NCBI GenBank assembly: GCA_948567375.1
Contig: OX419757.1
Location: forward strand, 51,646,001 to 51,710,000
DNA from: Lunularia cruciata
Lineage: Eukaryota; Streptophyta; Marchantiopsida; Lunulariales; Lunulariaceae
Direction: 5' to 3'
Length of the DNA: 64,000 bases
In this document: positions 58,290 through 64,000 of the stretch, piece after piece
Layout of the letters: each line of letters begins with the position of its first letter
Numbering within the stretch: the stretch's first letter is position 1
Position numbers and translations under genes: made by a program
The notes under the pieces: generated by a model
What the model was told of the DNA's origin: nothing
Databases searched by the model: none
Seen by the model: only the letters and a program-made list of their open reading frames with translations

Positions 58290-58642
58290 GAGGCTATTGG
58301 TAAATCATGGGTTTCTTGAAGGCGCACAAGTCGAAGATCACCTTTGGTTGGAACATAGATCTAGTCCGCATGGAATAGAAGGCCTTCCTTGAAGGATAAG
58401 GTGTTGTACTCCTTGTCATTTGTTGTCAAACGACCATGTACAATTTGGAAGAATGGATCTTGTTGTAGAGCTGACCCAAACTCATTATAGACCTTAGGGT
58501 CAGTTGATACCGTTGTAATTGCCGTTGTGATGAGAGGAAGAGACCTCAAATCAGGTCATTGTGATAGAGCATCAGGGATGACATAAAATTGACCTAGTTT
58601 GTATTCAAGTTTGATGTCAAAAAATTGGAGTTGCTCTTCCCA
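58290..58642 (-). pseudogene. RNase H-integrase linker and start of the integrase finger (C element)
   Basis: Minus strand 58549-58361 is open and ends SFKEGLLFHAD. After a stop come GDLRLVRLQETHD and a join near 58290 to the chromodomain frame. The text resembles the region just before and including the first His of the HHCC finger. The remaining finger and the D,D,E core (about 1 kb in C') are absent. Confidence 0.75.
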
Positions 58643-59053
58643 TCAATGATGTTGATTCTTCATGTGTTCCAAGTGTAAGAGCTGCAACAATGGCTTGTGA
58701 TCAGTTTGCATTATCACTTGTTTCTCCAAGAGATAATGCCTCCATACCTTGGTGGCATATACCATTGCAAGGTGTTCTTGATCTTGATCATAGTAATTTC
58801 TTTCAGCTGTATTTAGTTGGCAAGACATAGAGGCAATGGGATGTAGTCCATCTGGGGATTCCTGTTGCAACACAACTCCAATTGCAAAGTTAGAAGCATC
58901 AAAATCAACCACACAAGGTAGTTGAGGATCATATGGTTGAAGAATGGGTCTTGAAGACACCATATGCTTTAAATTTTGGAATGCTTTTTCATGCTTGGTG
59001 GTCCACTGGAAGCTCAAGTTATTTCCCAAGAGGTCAGTCAATGGTGCAACCAC
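58643..59053 (-). pseudogene. RNase H of the younger C element
   Basis: 136 open codons: VAPLTDLLG, then FDASNFAIGVVLQQESPDG, then PIASMSCQLNTAERNYYDQ and IMQTDHKPLLQLL. The motifs and spacing are those of Ty3/gypsy RNase H. A stop separates it from the connection domain upstream. The same region in C' is the insertion target. Confidence 0.87.
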
Positions 59054-59221
59054 ATGAGTATAATAGTGGATGAACTGTCAGTAAAAATTGGCCAATCCAT
59101 TGAATTCCCGTGCTTCTGTAGCATCCTTTGGAGTAGGCCAATCAGTAATGGCCTGATTTTTCTCTTCTTCCATCTTGATCCACTCTGATGAGATCTTATG
59201 ACCCAAGAAGGTAACCTTGTT

Positions 59222-59836
59222 CTACCAAAAGGCACACTTTGACTTCTTGTAGTAAAATTTCCATTGTTGTAGTTGTCTTATGATTTCTTGCACATGATTC
59301 ACATGTTCTGCCTCTGTCTTACTATAGATTAAGATATCATCCAAGAACAACACCACCGACTGATCTAAGTCCATCCAACAACCGATGCATATGTCTATGA
59401 AGATCACTAGAGCATTAGTGAGTTCAAAAGGTAGAGCTCTCCACTCAAAATACCCATACCTTGTGTGAAAGGTAGTCTTTTGCACATCCTCTCTATCAAT
59501 AGGAATTTGCCAATAACCGCTGCAAAGATCCAACTTGGAAAAGTAGCATGCTCCACTTAGTTGATCAAGCAAGTCATCGATCCAAGGCAAGGGATATGCA
59601 TTCTTCATGGTTTGCTTATTGAGCCAATGGTCATCAATACAAAAACAAAGTCCTCCATCCTTCTTTGGAACAAATAGTACCGGTGCTCCCCAAGGAGAGG
59701 TACTATGTTGTATGAAGTCCTTCTCCAACAACTCTGTAAGTGTTGTTCGCAACTCCTCCAACTCCTTTAGTGAGAGTTGATAGATCAGTCTACTCACTTG
59801 AGTACTCCTTGGCAATAACTTAATCTTGAAGGGCAT
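59222..59836 (-). pseudogene. Reverse transcriptase of the younger C element
   Basis: A 204-codon open frame runs from the start of RT to just past the catalytic box: STSPWGAPVLFVPKKDGG, LDLCSGYWQIPIDREDVQKT, then FLDD at residues 164-167 followed by ILIYSK. FLDD is an accepted variant of YxDD. Some conserved positions have changed (CIDDHW where CIDYRA is usual, PFELTNA for PFGLTNA). A stop follows CAFW at 59222, and the connection domain continues in a shifted frame to 59038. Confidence 0.88.
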
Positions 59837-60199
59837 ACCTCAATCAAAGGGTGATCCATTTGACAGATCATTAGGAAACACATCCGCAAACTCCTGAACT
59901 ACTTGATCAACCATTTCTTGATGAGGCTCTTTGCCCTCCTTAGATTGTTCTTGTGCAATCTGCTTGATCTACACCACGAATACAAACTTATCTTCCTCCA
60001 AAGCTCGCTCTATGGCTACTTTACTAACCACCTTCCCTTCCAAGGACTCATCTCTCTTCCAAGCTTGCTCTTTGGTTGCCTCCCTGGCAAACTTCCCATC
60101 TTGGGACTCATCTCCCTTCAAGGTTTGCTCTATGGCTACCTTCTTGATAAACTTCCCATCTTGTGACTGACTATTCTTAGGTGTCTTACTCAAAGATGC

Positions 60200-60540
60200 T
60201 AGACCACCTAATCAAAAATTCATACCTTGGTGTTGTACTTGAATTTGTTGTTGGGTCCAATCAAATTGAACCTTATGATGTTCAAGCCAAGGTAGACCCA
60301 GAGTGATATCATAGTGTTGAGGTGCCACTACAAATCTCATACACTCCAAATACTCCTTCCAAATCTTGAAAGTAATAGGATGCAAGTGCAAAATGCAAAA
60401 CCCTTTCTACCATCCGCCATCATCAAACTACTTCTAATCACCACCTTGATAGGAATGCCCAATTCCTTTACTACTTGCATAGACATGCAATTTCTAAACT
60501 TCCAGAATCAACCAAAATCCTATAACACCGATTAGATATT
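60200..60540 (-). pseudogene. Aspartic protease of the younger C element
   Basis: On the minus strand the frame gives YRILVDSGS, the intact active site, near 60510. After a frame change come MQVVKELGIPIKVVIRS, SLMMADGRKGFAF and LGLPWLEHHKVQFDWTQQQ. A Lys/Glu/Asp-rich linker with three imperfect repeats of about 60 bp (SQDGKFIKKVAIEQ-type) lies between it and RT at 60193-59969. Confidence 0.78.
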
Positions 60541-60699
60541 GTACCTTGCAAGTGAAGCAAACTTGTATAGGTCAAGCCTTCAATCCCATTGGAACTAATC
60601 AAGCTCCCAATAGGTGGCTCAAAATCTCCTACTGGGATTCCTTGTTTCCTTGATCATCCTATTCCACAAACTCCATCTGGGCAACTTGTCAAGGTCGCC

Positions 60700-61780
60700 C
60701 ATTCCTAAGTGGGCATTCAGCAATGCAATGTCCAACTTGGCAACAATAAAAACAACCTCCATTTTGTCGTAATCTTTCTATATCCGTTGTATCAAGCTGT
60801 CTCTGTTGGATAGCATCAATCTCCATTGGTGTTGGTTCTTCCACCCGTGCATAGTGTACTGGTAGGCCTTGTGTAGGTTGAGGTCAAGACCAAGTTGTCG
60901 CCACCAAGGAATCAAAGCGCTCAACCAATTGCATGGCTTCTTCTATGTTTTGTGGTTCCCGCATGGTCACCTCCAATTTGGTTTGTGACTTCAATCCCCA
61001 CACAAATTGATCTAGAACTTCACCTTCTTGTATATCTGGAATCTGCATGATGATGTTCTGAAATTGTGTGATGTAGCTCCTTACTGAGCCAACTTGCTTC
61101 AAATCCACCAATTTATCTTGTGCGGTTTGGGTGGCATTTATAGTTTGAAACCGACCCAATATTGCATCCTTGAATTCTACCCATGTCAAAATTGGTGCAA
61201 CAATATATTGTTCTGCTCACTCCACTCGGAATTGCCACCAAAGTTTTGCCACACCATCTAATTGGCTAGAAGCCAAGAGAATTTATTTCCATTCATCTTG
61301 AAGATTGGTGGCTTCAAAGTAATGTTTGCAGTCAAACACAAAATTCTCCATTGTGCCCAAAAGATTCTTGCCTTCAAACACCTTGGGTTTTGGAAATCAA
61401 ATATGATCTTCTACATCTTGAATTGGCGCTCTCTCTATATGTTCTCGTCATTGCTGATCTTGTTCATCTAGCAATCAAGTACGGTAAGGATAACATCCGG
61501 TATTGCCACCATAGCTACTACTCTATCCCACTACTCCCAATTTATCTAATTGATTATCATATAGATGTAACACGTCCATTGTTCTCCATAAGTTACAACC
61601 AGAAGTATCAAGGGTTCCTCCGACACAATGATCATATGTAGAAAATTCTGTCCAAAGCGCAAGGTGATGAATTGTGTAAAGCGATGCTTGGGTAATATCT
61701 AGACATGAAAATCTTAATGGTTTGGCAGAAGTGGATTTGGTGGTCCATAAATTCCATCCATCCCATTTTTGCTCTGATAC
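60700..61780 (-). pseudogene. Gag with zinc knuckle of the younger C element
   Basis: The open part at 61189-60884 reads TWVEFKDAILGRF, then RSYITQFQNIIMQIPDI and VLDQFVWGLK, a plant Ty3/gypsy gag core. The zinc knuckle at 60754-60713 is CFYCCQVGHCIAEC, a complete CX2CX4HX4C motif. Upstream to 61780 the frame is broken by stops and shifts. Confidence 0.82.
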
Positions 61781-61783
61781 TAA
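61769..61783 (-). other. Primer-binding site of the younger C element
   Basis: On the minus strand the LTR end TTTTACA is followed by TTAGTATCAGAGC, one base from the initiator-Met site TTGGTATCAGAGC. Confidence 0.85.
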
Positions 61784-62197
61784 TGTAAAAGACCAAGACC
61801 AAGGAGAGAAATAGGAGAATGGAAACTCACATTGGAATACTTGAATGACTGAAAAATCCAAATGCTCTGAATGAGCTTTGGCTTTGGTATTTATAGGTAG
61901 CATACAAGGCCCTTGAGAAGCTTCTCAAGAATTTTCCTCAAGTTGCTTTCTTAGAGTGCAAGCCAAGTTAACCAGAAAGCTTCTCAAGAAGCTTCCTTCT
62001 AGAAGCCACCTACTTGGCATGCAAGCTAAACTAGTTGGAAGCTTCTAGAAACTTTCTTCTAGATGCTACTTACTTGAGGTGCAAGCTAAGCTAGCTGGGA
62101 AGCTTCCTCAATACTTCCAAAATATTCTAGGCTTATTTGTCTTATTTGCTACTTTGTTAGCCCTATTATGTTTATTGCTAAACTCCACATTGTTACA
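61784..62197 (-). repeat. 5' LTR of the younger C element (414 bp)
   Basis: A near copy of 57628-58054, with TGTAACAATGTGG at its start and GGTCTTTTACA at its end on the minus strand. It has a TATAAATACC box near 61890. The two LTRs differ by roughly twenty substitutions and small gaps by eye, so the insertion has some age although it is the youngest C copy here. Confidence 0.9.
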
Positions 62198-62700
62198 CTT
62201 CATGTGCTCTAAATGTGAGGTTTGCAACAAAGGTTTATGATTGGTTTGCATGATCACTTGTTTCCCCAAGAGATAATGCTTCTATACCTTGGTGGCATAT
62301 ACCATTACTAGTTATTTTTGATCTCCAATAGAGTTATTCCTTTGTGCAATGTTCACTCAACAAGACACAAATAAACACCACAAGACACAAAGGCAATGAG
62401 ATGTAACACATTTGGAAATTCTTAGTGCAACACAACTCCAACGGCAAAGTTAGAAGCATCAAAATCAACCACCAGAGGTAGTTGAAGATCATATGGTTGA
62501 AGAATGGGCCTTGAAGACACCATATGTTTGGAATGCTTCTTTGTGCTTGGTGGTCCATTGAAAGCTTGAGATCTTCCCAAGAGGTTGGTCAATGGTGTGG
62601 CCACATGAGCATACTAATGGATGAATTGTTGGTAAAAATGTGCCAATCGATTGAATTCCCACACTTTTTTGGCATCTTTTAGAGTAGGCCAATCAATAAT
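62198..62700 (-). pseudogene. RNase H of C' (insertion target)
   Basis: On the minus strand, with shifts: VATPLTNLLGRSQAF, then KHMVSSRPILQPYD and VDFDASNFAVGVVL. It ends abruptly at 62198, where the younger element begins, and its continuation is at 57627. This is the same domain as 59053-58643. Confidence 0.82.
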
Positions 62701-62869
62701 GGCCTTGATTTTCTCCTCTTTTATCTTGATCACTTCTAATGAGATCTTATGACACAAGAAGGTAGCTTCCTTCTATCAAAAAACACACTTTGACTTCTTG
62801 TAGTAAAACCTTTGTTGATGTAGTCATCTTGGGACTTCTCACATGTGAATTGCATTTTCTACCTCCGCA

Positions 62870-63430
62870 TTGCTATAGTTTAATATATCATCCAAGAACA
62901 CCACTATGTACCAATCCAATAGCTCATCCAACACCCAATACATCTTATCTATGAAGACTGATGGAGCATTAGTGAGCCCAAAAGGTAGAACGCTCCATTC
63001 AAAATGCCCATACCTTTTGCAAAAGGTAGTCTATTGCACATCCTTCCTATTAATGAGAATCTGCCAATAACCGCTTTGAAGATCTTGGTGAAATATTGTG
63101 GTCCACTCAATTGATCAAGCAAGTCATCAATTCAAGGCAAGGAATAAACATTCTTCATTCTTATTTATTAAGGCCACAATAATTAATACATAAACAAGTC
63201 TTCCATCCTTCTTTGGAGCAAATAGTATCAGTGCTACCCAAGGAAATGTACTATGTTGTATGAAATTCTTCTCCAACAATTTTTTCAGTGTTGTTTGAAG
63301 CTCGTCTAACTCCTTTGGTGAGAGTCGATAGATTGGTCTACTCATTGGAGTACTTCTTGGCAATGACTCAATCTTGAAGAGCATACCACACTTACAAGGT
63401 AACCCCTTTGACATATCATCTAGAAACACA
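62870..63430 (-). pseudogene. Reverse transcriptase of C'
   Basis: Open at 63429-63127 on the minus strand: PRSTPMSRPIYRLSPKELDE, then FIQHSTFPWVALILFAPKKD. After shifts the palm continues with GLTNAPSVF-like text near 62960. A catalytic box VVFLDDILNYS lies near 62890-62915. It is more decayed than the copy at 59836-59222. Confidence 0.8.
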
Positions 63431-63639
63431 TATTCAAACTATTTGATCAACCATTGCTCGATGATGCTTTTGGCTCTCATCAGATTCTCTATGCATAATT
63501 GGCTTAATCCACACCACAAAAATAGGCTTATCTTCATTTAAAGATTGCTCTATGGTTGCTTTACTAATAAAGTTCCCATCTTAGGACTTACTATTCTTAG
63601 GTATCTTATTGAAAGGTGCCTAACAACCTAATTGGTATT

Positions 63640-63906
63640 TTTTACCTTGGTGTTGTACTTGAATTATCATTGATTCTAATCAAATCCAACCTTATGACAT
63701 TCAAGCCAAGATAAACCTAGAATGACATCATAGTGTAGAATTGTCACTTCAAACCTCATACACTCCACATACTCCTTCCCAATCTTAAATGTAACAAGAT
63801 GTGAGGTACGGCATGCAAAACTCTTTCTACCATCCGCCATCATTAATCTACTTCTGATTATTAGCTTGATATGAATACTTAATTCCTTTGCTAATTGCAT
63901 GGACAT
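63640..63906 (-). pseudogene. Aspartic protease of C'
   Basis: The open frame reads MSMQLAKELSIHIKL, then LMMADGRKSFACRTSHL and LGLSWLECHKVGFD. The DSG active site would lie just beyond 63906, where the frame breaks. Confidence 0.78.
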
Positions 63907-64000
63907 GCAATTTCTTAACTCTCAAAATCCTAGAACCATGATCAAATATCATACCTTGCAAGTGAAGTAAACTTGCATAGGCCAAGCTTTCAATCTCATT

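Larger units (their letters stand above)
57628..62197 (-). mobile_element. Younger family C chromovirus, two LTRs, inserted into C'
   Basis: Minus strand: 5' LTR 62197-61784, initiator-Met primer site, gag, zinc knuckle, protease, RT, RNase H, start of integrase, chromodomain, purine tract and 3' LTR 58054-57628. It is flanked by GTTCA (57623-57627) and CTTCA (62198-62202), a five-base target duplication with one change. Across it, CAATGATGTAGACTGTTCA joins TGTGCTCTAAATG, matching CAATGATGTTGATTCTTCATG in its own RNase H. It thus landed in an older relative. The integrase catalytic core is deleted. Confidence 0.92.
54595..64000 (-). mobile_element. Old family C chromovirus C', carrying two later insertions
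   Basis: Minus strand. The visible parts are protease (63906-63640), RT (63430-62870), RNase H (62690-62198), integrase (57627-56121), end of the chromodomain region (56120-55284), purine tract and 3' LTR 55283-54595. A younger C element (57628-62197) interrupts the RNase H and a solo A LTR (55425-56116) interrupts the 3' part. Its gag and 5' LTR lie beyond the window. Every domain has stops. Confidence 0.85.

Overview
The window is nuclear DNA from a plant. It is mostly a graveyard of nested LTR retrotransposons around one short, CpG-rich genic island. Chromodomain-bearing Ty3/gypsy elements, initiator-Met primer-binding sites (TGGTATCAGAGC), a Ty3/gypsy element with a tRNA-Asp-like primer site and PIF/Harbinger remnants all point to a land plant. 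The one convincing gene has many exons, most introns are a few hundred bases or less, and its FxPxI-type repeats resemble large cytoskeletal or ciliary proteins of flagellated eukaryotes. This makes a plant with motile sperm (moss, liverwort, lycophyte, fern or cycad) my best guess. That placement is inference; I cannot name the species.

Layout. 1-616: truncated LTR of family A. 617-3702: deleted chromovirus B1 (family B) with its 3' LTR. 3703-12450: an old Ty3/gypsy element D, broken by a solo B LTR (4303-4875) and by a B element (B2, 8489-11114) that landed in its integrase zinc finger. 13.1-15.6 and 21.06-22.1 kb: one degenerate minus-strand reading frame of unknown type, split by element A2 (15621-21055), which has two LTRs but no RT or RNase H. 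25750-29283: old family C element with a solo B LTR in its leader. 29284-30612: 5' end of another B element. 33.3-42.0 kb: the genic island. 42.1-45.3 kb: local tandem repeats, a Harbinger remnant and a B 3' end. 50.3 kb: B LTR relic. 53.5-54.5 kb: second Harbinger remnant. 54595-64000: an old family C element (C') on the minus strand. It carries a solo A LTR and a younger, nearly complete family C element (57628-62197) inserted into its RNase H region.

Three LTR families account for most of the repeats. Family A has 690-bp LTRs and 4-bp target duplications. Family B is a chromovirus with TGTAATA...TATTACA LTR ends. Family C is a chromovirus with LTRs of about 415 bp, or 689 bp where a 63-bp minisatellite has expanded. 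Every element I could assemble lacks part of pol, and stop codons of the C-to-T/G-to-A type are common in the transposons. None looks autonomous.

The gene at 40.2-34.5 kb (minus strand) can be followed through about 15 exons whose reading phases agree at nearly every junction. It encodes repeated FxPxI motifs and an EF-hand split by an intron. One exon has an in-frame TGA where a single CGA-to-TGA change would explain it. I saw no CRISPR array, bacterial operon, rRNA or tRNA gene.
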